The notes under the pieces were generated by a model that was given only the letters and a program-made list of their open reading frames with translations, did no database searches and had not been told where the DNA came from. DNA of 34,716 nucleotides from Natronohydrobacter thiooxidans (lineage in GTDB: Bacteria; Pseudomonadota; Alphaproteobacteria; Rhodobacterales; Rhodobacteraceae): assembly GCF_001884735.1 (NCBI RefSeq), contig NZ_MJAP01000039.1, positions 1 to 34,716 on the forward strand, written 5' to 3'. The position numbers were made by a program, and so were the translations under genes. Of the stretch, positions 7,800-15,179 are shown one piece after another (the stretch's first letter is position 1; each line of letters opens with the position of its first letter).

Positions 7800-8644
7800 C
7801 CTGACTTCAGCCGGTTGTGGTAAAGACATTGCGCAACATGCTGGCGCGTCCGTACATGAATACACCGCAAAGTAGACCCGCATCGCTTTCGCCACCCCCG
7901 GTAGCTTGCCGCTATGCATGGCCCCCAGAACCTCCAATCGTCGCGGGCAAGAGATGTGCTTTGATCCGATCGAGGATCGGGTAATGTCTCAGTTTGAAAT
8001 CCGGCGCAGTTGACGGGGCTGTCGCTTCGCGGCCGGGAGCTTGTCGAAGGTGTGCGCAGCATCGCCAGCCTGGCGCCGCAGCAGGATGGCCAGAGGCTGC
8101 ATTCCTCATCCTGGTCCCACGCCGCCCTGCGCCTGCTCTTAGGGCGGGGAAGAGTGAGTTGGTTGATTCATTTTTCGGACGAACCATCGCCGCATCGAGC
8201 CGAGCGCGGTGGGCGGCGATAGATATGGTTTCATGTAGCAACAGAGATGGGAGCATTTCGGATGACTGAAGGCCCGGTGCTGCGCGTGCAGAATACGTTT
8301 CGTCCTCCGCCGAACGATATTGTCGCGTTTGGGTTCCTCGCGTCGAGCTGCGGCACAGCAGCGTCGTCCCAGCCCCGAGCGATCAGGTTAGCATCGCGAT
8401 CGGCCCATTGCTGCCGGTCTGGACGACCACTATGCGCGCGGCGCGGCGTTCCCAAAGCAGCCAATCGTACATTGCGCAGTGTTGAAGCTATCAAGTATTG
8501 TGGGTGCTGGCCAAGCTGCTGTTAACATCACCCAGCCGATGAGCCTTCGTTAATGCAGCATTGCCGTCGTGGAGGCCGCAAACCGGCCGCAACTTGTTTC
8601 TTGCCAATACCACTCACGCATCCTCACTCTACGTCGACACATGT
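7800..8644. other. gene-poor region, possibly decayed
   Basis: These 845 bases hold no gene I can support. Open frames are short, lack ribosome-binding sites and show no family pattern. A short plus-strand frame around 8247-8350 (reading RVQNTFRPPPNDIVA) has a faint resemblance to the N-terminus of RraA-like aldolases, and the resemblance is lost after a few tens of codons. The stretch could be a relic of earlier insertions between the btu operon and the metal-efflux locus. Confidence 0.4.
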
Positions 8645-9679
8645 TCAGGCTGGGCGCAAGACAGCACGGCGTAGTGGTCGCGCTGCAACCATGAGCAGAA
8701 ATCCAAGCGCCGCCCAAGACAGCCACGCTGGCACGACACTGTGCGACGTCTCCAGAGTCGCGGCGATGTTGATCCCGCTGAGGCTCACGAACTGTTCGAG
8801 AACGAGGCCTGCTGTAAGCGCGCTCCCGATCACCCCTGCACCATAGCGCATGAGTGTCGCTTTTCCCATCTCGCGCCAGATAATCGTCAGGGTTGCGAGG
8901 CTGGTAATGGGTCCCGCTAACAGAAAAACCAGCACTGCCCCTGGCGAGACACCCGCAAGCAGCATGGCCGCCGCAATGGGTGTGGCGGCCGACGCGCAGA
9001 TGTAAATCGGGATGCCAATCACGGCCATGAGCAGCATCAGCGGCAGACCTGTCAGAAGGCCCGCCAGCACTTCGGGCGGCAGGCTGGAGAGAATGAGGGC
9101 AGCGACAACCAGGCCGCCCAGCATCCACGGACCAATATCGTCGAGCATATCGACGAAGGCATATCGCATCCCCGCGCGAAGCCGTGCGGAAACCGGCAGG
9201 TCGGGCGCGACCGCATCGCCGCCGCCCGCGCAGGATTTGCTTTTGCAGCATGCCGAAGGCTCGGTCGGTGCCACAGCAGTTCTACGCTGCCCCGCAACCA
9301 CAAGGCCTGTCGCCATTGCCGCGAAAATCGCCCCAAGTATGCGCGCCAGCATCATGATAGGCCCAAGCAGCGCATAGCTGAGCGCAATCGAATTCACTCC
9401 GATCCCCGGGGTCGAGATCATGAAGGCGGCAACTGGCCCTTTTCCTGCGCCCGCACGATGGAGTGCAAGGCCCGTAGGAATCGCCCCGCAGGAGCAGAGC
9501 GGCAGGGGCGCCCCGATAAGCGCGGCACGAGTGATGGCCCCAAAGCCCGCGCCGCCAATCCAGCGCTGCAAGACATCTTGCGGCAGGAAGGCCTTGATCA
9601 ACCCAGCGATGACAAGCCCCATGAGCAGCCATGGCGCGATATCGAGGGCGAGTTCCAGGATTGTCTCACGAAAATTCAT
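8645..9679 (-). CDS. SO_0444/ArsP-like metal efflux permease
   Basis: A 344-residue membrane protein of the DUF318 permease family (SO_0444-type Cu/Zn efflux and ArsP relatives). Hydrophobic segments cluster in two halves separated by a cytoplasmic loop. The first half has the hallmark PLPLCSCGAIPTG (Cys62 and Cys64) followed by MISTPGIGVNSI. The loop carries a cysteine cluster, SACCKSKSC (Cys144, 145, 150), a likely soft-metal site. The second half repeats the motif as IPIYICASAATPI. The ATG at 9679 begins the hydrophobic N-terminus; an upstream in-frame ATG at 9751 would read through the promoter and is rejected. The gene is divergent from a CadR-like regulator and has a MerR-type promoter at 9713-9744, so it is very likely induced by a thiophilic divalent metal. 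Confidence 0.85.
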   Translation of the reverse strand: MNFRETILELALDIAPWLLMGLVIAGLIKAFLPQDVLQRWIGGAGFGAITRAALIGAPLPLCSCGAIPTGLALHRAGAGKGPVAAFMISTPGIGVNSIALSYALLGPIMMLARILGAIFAAMATGLVVAGQRRTAVAPTEPSACCKSKSCAGGGDAVAPDLPVSARLRAGMRYAFVDMLDDIGPWMLGGLVVAALILSSLPPEVLAGLLTGLPLMLLMAVIGIPIYICASAATPIAAAMLLAGVSPGAVLVFLLAGPITSLATLTIIWREMGKATLMRYGAGVIGSALTAGLVLEQFVSLSGINIAATLETSHSVVPAWLSWAALGFLLMVAARPLRRAVLRPA

Positions 9680-9712
9680 GCGCAGGACCTTGTGATTCGC
9701 TGAAGTTTGGAC

Positions 9713-9744
9713 ATTGATAGCCCCTGTAGCAACTACAGGGTCAA
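9713..9744 (-). promoter_or_regulatory. MerR-type promoter/operator for the metal permease
   Basis: On the minus strand a TTGACC -35 (9739-9744) and a TATCAA -10 (9714-9719) are separated by exactly 19 bases (9720-9738), the overlong spacing that MerR-family activators correct by distorting DNA. A perfect inverted repeat, CCCTGTAG-3-CTACAGGG (9722-9740), fills the spacer. The promoter points at the permease gene, and the regulator gene starts just outside it at 9750, so the regulator probably controls both directions. Confidence 0.92.
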
Positions 9745-9749
9745 GGACC

Positions 9750-10160
9750 ATGTCTGACTATCTTCGCATTGGCGAATTGAGCCGCACGACCGCGACCAAG
9801 GTCGAAACCATCCGTTACTATGAACGCATCGGATTGATTGACCCTCCGCTGCGGACATCGGCCAATTACAGGGCCTATGCGCCTTCCCATCTGGCGCGGC
9901 TCAGCTTCATCCGACGTGCCCGCGCCCTCGGATTCTCGCTTGAGCAGGTCCGCCAGTTTCTGCAACTCGCCGATGACAAAGACGCCCCCTGCGATCGCAT
10001 CGACGAAATCGCGCGGCAGCATCGGGCCACTGTAGAGGAAAAGCTTGCCGATCTGTTGGCACTGCGCGATGAACTCGACGCCATCATCGGGCAATGCCGC
10101 ACTGGCAAAGTCAGCGATTGCACCATTCTCGAGGCGCTTTCTCCACAAGCACAGGACTGA
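9750..10160 (+). CDS. MerR-family metal-responsive regulator (CadR/PbrR-like)
   Basis: A 136-residue regulator: an N-terminal winged helix (YLRIGELSRTTATKVETIRYYE), a dimerisation helix and a C-terminal metal loop. Possible ligands are Cys81, His91, Cys116 and Cys123. Their spacing (C-10-H, C-7-C) matches that described for the Cd(II) regulator CadR, and a Cys at position 81 argues against a CueR-type copper sensor. The ATG at 9750 begins the conserved domain; an upstream in-frame ATG at 9714 lies inside the promoter. It should bind the inverted repeat at 9722-9740 and activate the divergent permease in response to Cd, Zn or Pb. The precise metal is inferred from spacing only. Confidence 0.9.
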   Translation: MSDYLRIGELSRTTATKVETIRYYERIGLIDPPLRTSANYRAYAPSHLARLSFIRRARALGFSLEQVRQFLQLADDKDAPCDRIDEIARQHRATVEEKLADLLALRDELDAIIGQCRTGKVSDCTILEALSPQAQD

Positions 10161-10508
10161 CAAGCTCATTCTCCAGCGCTTGGATCAATCTGGCTGTGGA
10201 ACCTGCGAGCGAGCCGAGCTTGCTACGGTATCTCCTCATCTATCCAATCGGTGCCCAGTCACAATGCGGCGGGTTAACCCTTCAAACTCGAGTATCGACA
10301 ATTTTGGACTTAAAGTTGACCGACAGCCCGTGGCGCGATGCTTTTCAAAGCGGACACGCGGTTAAACCGAGCAACCTATTACGTCCTCGACAGGTACGGA
10401 AACTCACGCAGTGATGTTCTAACACCTGCGGCCTGGCGGAATTGTAACGCTGCAGTCGCGTTGTTTAGAACCCCAAAGACGATGCATAACGCAAGCGTTT
10501 CATGGCGA
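10161..10508. other. intergenic region, no gene seen
   Basis: About 350 bases between the convergent ends of the MerR gene and a CDF transporter gene. Short open frames exist on the plus strand, but none shows a ribosome-binding site or a family pattern. No strong terminator with a T run was found. The local composition is more AT-rich than that of the neighbours. Confidence 0.5.
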
Positions 10509-11450
10509 TCACGCCTGCCTGGCGGTGCCCTCGACAAAAGACAAGGGTCGAAGGGCTGCACATATCTCGACCTGTCCGAGCAGAGCCGATACCTTGTGAT
10601 CGATTTCAGCGTCGAGTCTGGTCAGGTCGCGCAGGCTGTCTACCTCGACTTCTGCAACCAGGTCGACGACATGATGTTCTGGCAGGCGCCGGATGCGCAG
10701 TGTCTTGACGTCCCGGACCTCCGGGATGCTGTTCAGGCTGTCAAGAACCGCCAGTGAAACCGTCGGATCGATCCGGTCGAGCAGCATCCCCAGCGCGCGG
10801 CGGCCCACAGTGAAGGATGTGTAGCTGAGCAAGCCCGCCACACCAAAGGCCGCGAGTGTATCGGCCACGGGCAGGCCATACCATGCGCCGATCAACCCGA
10901 GCGTAACCAGAACAGTGCCAAGCGAGTCTGTCAGGAAATGCGCGGCATTGGCCTCCAGCGCCATGCTGCCCGTTGCGCGCGCGGCGCGTTTGACGATCTG
11001 GTGACGGATGAAATCGGCAGCGGCTGCGAAGGCGGCTGCGGCCAGATACCACGCCTCGATCTGCATCGGCGGCGTGCCGTGGACCAGTTTCAGCCCCGCC
11101 AGATGCCAGATGAACACGGCAATGATGCCCAGCAGCACGGCTTCGGCCAGCGCGGCAAAGGCTTCGAGTTTTTCACGCCCGCAGGTCCAGGCAGGGTCTG
11201 ACCCGCGATCCGACAGGCTGACGACGACCACGGTGACGCCGGTCACGACGATGTCGATCAGCCCTTGCATCGCATCCGCGACCAGCGCGAGCGAGCCCGA
11301 CAGCAGGCCGATGATCAGCTTGCCCAGTGTCAGCACGATGGTTGTGATCAGCGAGCCGATGGCCACCATTAGCTTGTAGGCCCGGTTTCCCATGCCCAGC
11401 CAAGTGCCCAAGCCCCGCGGCAATCCTGAATTTGCGCTGAAATCAGTCAT
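10509..11450 (-). CDS. CDF-family cation transporter with altered TM2 metal site
   Basis: A 313-residue cation diffusion facilitator with about six membrane helices and a C-terminal cytoplasmic domain (about residues 215-300). CDF proteins export Zn, Fe, Mn, Co or Cd in exchange for protons. The TM5 half-site is standard (His171 and Asp175 in AAHFLTDSLG). The TM2 half-site reads VADAMQGLID, giving Gln62 and Asp66 where family members usually have Asp or His followed by Asp. The loop CGREKLEAFAALAEA is typical. A TGGAGG ribosome-binding site precedes the ATG at 11450. This is the last gene of the minus-strand cation cluster, 63 bases after the MgtC-like gene. The substrate is uncertain because of the altered site. 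Confidence 0.88.
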   Translation of the reverse strand: MTDFSANSGLPRGLGTWLGMGNRAYKLMVAIGSLITTIVLTLGKLIIGLLSGSLALVADAMQGLIDIVVTGVTVVVVSLSDRGSDPAWTCGREKLEAFAALAEAVLLGIIAVFIWHLAGLKLVHGTPPMQIEAWYLAAAAFAAAADFIRHQIVKRAARATGSMALEANAAHFLTDSLGTVLVTLGLIGAWYGLPVADTLAAFGVAGLLSYTSFTVGRRALGMLLDRIDPTVSLAVLDSLNSIPEVRDVKTLRIRRLPEHHVVDLVAEVEVDSLRDLTRLDAEIDHKVSALLGQVEICAALRPLSFVEGTARQA

Positions 11451-11513
11451 TCGGCCTCCAACTTGTCACAGTTGAATAGCGGTGAAATCGGGCAAAAATT
11501 GGGAAGGGATATG

Positions 11514-12221
11514 TCAGGAGAAACCAGTTTCGCGGATGCTCCAGCGGGCGGCAGTGACAGCGGGCTCCAGGCTCAGGCGGCCAACGATCTGTTCAAGCGC
11601 GGAGTCAGAGGTGCTATCGGCATTCACTTCGGCAGTGACTTCGACGCGGTCACTATCTTCGATATTCTCGGACTCCAGCCCGGTCAGATGCAGCCCGTTT
11701 TCGGTGAAGCCTTGCAGCATCAGGGCGCGGACATGGGCTTCCTGCGCGCTTTTGCAGATAATCTCGACCGCATAGTAGCGCGTCAGTTCCGTGGTCTGGA
11801 TCGGCTGGCGGTCAAGTATGCGGGCGAGCGGGCGCAGGCCCAGATTGACGAAGACCACCGCACCTGTGACGGAAGCCGCGAGCATGAACTCGCCCGCGCC
11901 CGCAAGCATTCCGATGGCGGCGGCACACCAGAGCGTCGCTGCCGTGTTAAGCCCGCGCACGTTGAACCCTTCGCGGAAGATGATGCCTGCACCCAGAAAC
12001 CCGATGCCCGATACAATCTGCGCTGAAACACGGGTCGGGCTGATCTCGTCTGGGAACGCGGCGGAGAAGAGCACGAAACTGGCTGCGCCCAGAGCCACGA
12101 GCGTATTGGTGCGCAGCCCCGCCAGACGTTGCCGCCATTGCCGTTCCATGCCGATGATCGCGCCGAACAGCAGCGCCGCAGAGAGGTTCAGGATCGGCTG
12201 GAAGAGGATCAGGTCGGGCAT
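11514..12221 (-). CDS. MgtC/SapB-family membrane protein
   Basis: A 235-residue protein. The N-terminal half is a hydrophobic MgtC domain (GAIIGMERQWRQRLAGLRTNTLVALG, then QIVSGIGFLGAG and GLNTAATLWCAAAIGM). The C-terminal part (about residues 145-225) resembles the ACT-like domain of longer MgtC proteins. MgtC proteins are linked to growth at low magnesium and, in Salmonella, restrain the F1Fo ATP synthase and alter phosphate uptake; they are not proven Mg transporters. The true start is the ATG at 12221, preceded by GAAGGA; the frame is open upstream but has no family signal there. The gene lies 49 bases after a CDF gene and 63 before another, so it probably belongs to the same transcript. 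Confidence 0.9.
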   Translation of the reverse strand: MPDLILFQPILNLSAALLFGAIIGMERQWRQRLAGLRTNTLVALGAASFVLFSAAFPDEISPTRVSAQIVSGIGFLGAGIIFREGFNVRGLNTAATLWCAAAIGMLAGAGEFMLAASVTGAVVFVNLGLRPLARILDRQPIQTTELTRYYAVEIICKSAQEAHVRALMLQGFTENGLHLTGLESENIEDSDRVEVTAEVNADSTSDSALEQIVGRLSLEPAVTAARWSIRETGFS

Positions 12222-12270
12222 GGGGTATCCTTCGCAATGCGATGCGTCATGGCAGGCCAGTGTGACAGGT

Positions 12271-13416
12271 TTACGACGCAGGCGCCCAGAGTAGGCGGAT
12301 TTCGGACAGATCGCTCTTGGCCTGCTGCAATCGAAAGGCGATGCGCATCTGTGCGCCGCTGACCGGGGTTTCGCGCAGTTCGACCACGGCAATGACGCCC
12401 TCGTCGCGGTAATCAAGCCTCAGGTGACGGATTGCCCCAGCGGGCACGATCCCGTCCAGACAGTCGCGCACCACTTGCGCAAGCTCCGGGCGCAGGGCGG
12501 CCTTATGCGCCGCAGGGCCATCCGCATGGCCGTCAGGTTCGGGATGGATGATGATCTCGTTCACTTCAGGCAGGGCAGCGAGCACATTGGCGCGCGCGGC
12601 CTCACTCAGGCGATGGGCTTCGGAAAGGGTCATCGCAGGATCAAGCGCGATATGGACATCCGCCTGAATGGACCCGCTCATATGGCGCAATCTCAGGTCA
12701 TGGGCGTCGCGCAGGCCGGGGGTGGCCATCAGCGCCCCGGTGATCCGGGTCGCGACCTCCTCGGAGGGCGCGGTATCGACCAGTTCATGAATCGCAGGAC
12801 GCCCATAGACCCAGGCCACGCGCCCGAGCATCAGCGCGATGATCGCAGCCCCCAGCGCATCGGCCCATAGCGCGCCCAGCATGGCCGCGCCGATCCCGGC
12901 CAGCGCCACGACGGAGGTGGCCGCGTCCGAGCGGTGATGCCAGGCATTTGCGGCCATCATCGCCGAGCCCGTGCGCCGCGCCACGGCTTTGGTGTAATGA
13001 TAAAGCGCTTCTTTCAGAGCGATGGAGAGGCCCGCGACGCAAAGCGCGAGCAGGCCCGGCGCGCCATCGGGCGGGGAGAGGAGCCGCGCACCCGCGTCGA
13101 TCAGGATGCTCGCTGCTGCAAGCGCCAGCATCGCGGCAATAGCCAGCGTGGCCAGCGTTTCAAAGCGGCCATGACCGAACGGATGATCCGCATCAGGTGG
13201 GCGGTGCGAATGGCCAAGCGCCCAGATCACAGCGGCGTCGGACATCAGATCCGACAGCGAATGCACACCATCCGCCACCAGCGCCTGACTTTGTGTCACC
13301 AGCCCGACAATGATCTTTGCGCCTGCCAACGGCGCATTCAGAAACACCCCCGCCCAGGCCGCGCGGCGCTTGTCGCGCAGGGCAGCGCTTTCGGAACTGA
13401 TGTCGGACTGGGTCAT
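12271..13416 (-). CDS. CDF-family divalent cation exporter
   Basis: A 381-residue cation diffusion facilitator with a conventional transport site: His52 and Asp56 in ADGVHSLSD (TM2) and His160 and Asp164 in AWHHRSD (TM5). This HD-HD arrangement is common in zinc and cobalt transporters. HPFGHGRFETLA at about 78-89 is the usual loop motif. After the membrane part there is a cytoplasmic CDF dimerisation domain (about 210-295) and a further extension of about 80 residues (REDL-type region around RPELAQVVRDCL to the end), longer than YiiP-type proteins. The ATG at 13416 lies about 12 bases after the stop of the upstream small gene in its restored frame. Together with MgtE and MgtC neighbours it suggests a general divalent-cation balance locus. 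Confidence 0.92.
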   Translation of the reverse strand: MTQSDISSESAALRDKRRAAWAGVFLNAPLAGAKIIVGLVTQSQALVADGVHSLSDLMSDAAVIWALGHSHRPPDADHPFGHGRFETLATLAIAAMLALAAASILIDAGARLLSPPDGAPGLLALCVAGLSIALKEALYHYTKAVARRTGSAMMAANAWHHRSDAATSVVALAGIGAAMLGALWADALGAAIIALMLGRVAWVYGRPAIHELVDTAPSEEVATRITGALMATPGLRDAHDLRLRHMSGSIQADVHIALDPAMTLSEAHRLSEAARANVLAALPEVNEIIIHPEPDGHADGPAAHKAALRPELAQVVRDCLDGIVPAGAIRHLRLDYRDEGVIAVVELRETPVSGAQMRIAFRLQQAKSDLSEIRLLWAPAS

Positions 13417-13428
13417 CTCAAAATTCTT

Positions 13429-13787
13429 TCAGATACGGCCAATAGGGGTCATCTGCCCTGCGAGGCAGTGCTTTGCAACAGAGTCGTGATACGCCCGCAA
13501 GATGGGAACGGCCCCGGCCCAGTCCGCGCAATTCTGCTCGAGGCGCGCGCGCGCGTAGACGCGTTCAGTCGCGCGACGACCGGGATTTGCACACCCGCGG
13601 GCAAAAGCGCCAGACCGCGCGCGGCGTCTTCTGCGGGCAGTCGGATCATCGCTTGGGCGATTTCTTCGGCAGAATGACGCAAGATCGCCGGCCGGCCCGG
13701 TTTCATACTGTCGCCGTAGATGAAGGCGCGCAAATGGGCGCTGGTCAAGGTGCGCGTCGGTGATGTGGTTTGTGGCAGGTAGCTCAT
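13429..13787 (-). pseudogene. small gene with a dinucleotide frameshift
   Basis: Read from the ATG at 13787 (ribosome-binding site AAAGGA), the frame gives a 112-residue protein whose last 30 residues look non-coding. It contains an amphipathic stretch, HSAEEIAQAMIRLPAEDAAR, faintly like the helical N domain of MgtE. Near 13544-13557 the sequence has an alternating GC tract; removing one GC unit joins the frame to LEQNCADWAGAVPILRAYH and a natural stop at 13429-13431, just 12 bases before the next gene. This suggests a 2-base slip in an otherwise normal small gene of about 118 residues. A sequencing error or reversible slippage are both possible. I do not recognise the family. Confidence 0.6.
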
Positions 13788-13809
13788 GGGATGTGTCCTT
13801 TTGGTGTGA

Positions 13810-13840
13810 CCCTCTGCACAGGCGCGCCCGGTGCAGAGGG
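13810..13840 (-). promoter_or_regulatory. leader hairpin upstream of the small frameshifted gene
   Basis: A perfect 10-base stem (CCCTCTGCAC at 13810-13819 with GTGCAGAGGG at 13831-13840) closes an 11-base loop. On the minus strand it ends 22 bases before the start at 13787, just ahead of the AGGA ribosome-binding site. There is no T run, so it is more likely an mRNA structure affecting translation or stability than a terminator. Confidence 0.55.
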
Positions 13841-13915
13841 CGGCGCATCACATGAGGGGGAGGTTGAGATTGAATAATCGGGGGTCGGGCATGATTTGCG
13901 GGGTCCTGTTCGGGC

Positions 13916-13946
13916 TGTCGGGCGGCATGCGGGATACCGCCCGACA
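13916..13946 (-). terminator. hairpin just after the short MgtE gene
   Basis: A perfect 10-base GC-rich stem (TGTCGGGCGG at 13916-13925 with CCGCCCGACA at 13937-13946) with an 11-base loop lies 14 bases downstream of the minus-strand stop at 13961. It lacks a T run, so it could be a weak or partial terminator or a 3'-end stabiliser that adjusts expression between the mgtE and CDF parts of the cluster. Confidence 0.45.
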
Positions 13947-13960
13947 AGGGTTTCGAACGA

Positions 13961-15025
13961 TCAGAAATCCACCCCGATCAGCCAAGAGGCCATCGAGAAA
14001 TAGACCAGCAGGCCCGAGAAATCCTTGATCGTGGTGATGAACGGGTCCGCGCCGGGCGCGTGATCCACACCGATCCTGATCATGATATAGGGCAGCAGGA
14101 AGCCGAGGCAGGACGCCAGAAAGACCGAGGTGAAGAGCGCCACACCGACGACAATTCCAAGCTGCGGAATCTCGTTCGGGACACCTTGCCAGAAATAGGC
14201 GACGGTTCCCGCGACCAGCGCAATGCCCACTGCCATGGTCAGACCTACCAGCGCCTCGCGCACGAAATTCTTGCGCCAGAAGTCTTTCATGGTGACATGA
14301 CCCAGCGCATATCCGCGCGCGAAGATCGTGGAGGATTGCGTGCCGACATTGCCGCCCATATCCATCACCAGCGGGATGAAAATGGCCAGCGCCAGCACAG
14401 CGCCCAGCACATCCTCGAACTGGTCAATGAGACCGCCGACGACAAGCCCACCGGCCAGCGTGACCATCAGGAACAGGATGCGCACACGCACGGTGTACCA
14501 GATCGGACCCTGGGTCAGCTTTTCCGAGCGCACATGGTCTTCGGTGTGAAACACATCGCCGACACCGGCCTTGAAATAGATATCGTCCGAGGTCTCGACT
14601 TCGAGAATATCCATCGCATCGTCGAAGGTCAGAACGCCGATCATCTCGCGCTTCGAGTTGACGACCGGCAGCAGCGGCACGTCTTTCAGCTGCAGCCGCC
14701 GTGCGGCGGTTTCCTGGTCCATGGCATGGCTGACGGCGATATCTGCGCCTTCAACCAAAGGCATGATGGCGCTCTCCGGCTCTGCGCGCAGCAGGGCTGA
14801 GAGGCGCGCGAAGCCCTTGTAGCAGCCTTGCCCATCGACGACAAAGACCACGGCGGCCTGACCGGCCGGCACGCGCGTGCGGCGCACGGCGTCGAGCGCG
14901 TTGCTGACCGATGCGCTGTCGGCGACATAGACAAAGGCATCGCGGATGCGCGCCGAGATGGGGCCGGGGCTGGCCTTGGTGGTTGCGCCCGTTGCGCCGA
15001 GCGTTTCAAAAGTTGTGCTTGCCAT
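13961..15025 (-). CDS. MgtE-family magnesium channel paralogue lacking the N domain
   Basis: A 354-residue MgtE relative. It keeps paired CBS domains (about residues 25-150, e.g. LPVVNSKREMIGVLTFDDAMDI) and the five-helix membrane domain (about 180-354). That domain carries PLVMDMGGNVGTQSSTIFARGYALG (the conserved P-to-GNxGxQ segment) and the last-helix FSGLLVYF with the pore aspartate in TIKDF. The long helical N domain that senses magnesium in full-length MgtE is absent. MgtE proteins are homodimeric Mg2+ (also Co2+ or Ni2+) channels gated by CBS and N domains. It lies 150 bases after a full-length mgtE on the same strand, so the two could form mixed dimers or differ in gating. The start has a weak GGAGAA site. 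Confidence 0.9.
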   Translation of the reverse strand: MASTTFETLGATGATTKASPGPISARIRDAFVYVADSASVSNALDAVRRTRVPAGQAAVVFVVDGQGCYKGFARLSALLRAEPESAIMPLVEGADIAVSHAMDQETAARRLQLKDVPLLPVVNSKREMIGVLTFDDAMDILEVETSDDIYFKAGVGDVFHTEDHVRSEKLTQGPIWYTVRVRILFLMVTLAGGLVVGGLIDQFEDVLGAVLALAIFIPLVMDMGGNVGTQSSTIFARGYALGHVTMKDFWRKNFVREALVGLTMAVGIALVAGTVAYFWQGVPNEIPQLGIVVGVALFTSVFLASCLGFLLPYIMIRIGVDHAPGADPFITTIKDFSGLLVYFSMASWLIGVDF

Positions 15026-15074
15026 GTGATTTCTCCATTGGCTTTTGGGTCGTTTGAGAAAGAGGTGAAGGGGG

Positions 15075-15179
15075 TCAGTCGGGCTGTGGCGGATCCCAGC
15101 CGCGCGCAGTGGCGCCCGCGTTGCGACAGGATCGCAGCGGCATATGACGCGCGGGTGACAGATAGGGGCCAGCCATCAT
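15075..15179 (-). CDS. possible 34-residue ORF coupled to mgtE
   Basis: The ATG at 15177-15179 overlaps the stop of mgtE as ATGA, preceded by a G-rich stretch (GCGGGGGGCGC) that could serve as ribosome-binding site. The frame runs 34 codons to a TGA and encodes a proline- and arginine-containing peptide starting MMAGPYLSPARHM. There is no family resemblance. The coupling and its position in an otherwise empty 150-base gap make it a candidate, but chance is quite possible at this GC content. Confidence 0.3.
   Translation of the reverse strand: MMAGPYLSPARHMPLRSCRNAGATARGWDPPQPD

Noticed and set aside
8247..8400. Possible RraA-like aldolase fragment
   Set aside because: The resemblance is limited to about 15 residues around RPPPNDIVA and is not supported downstream in any frame.
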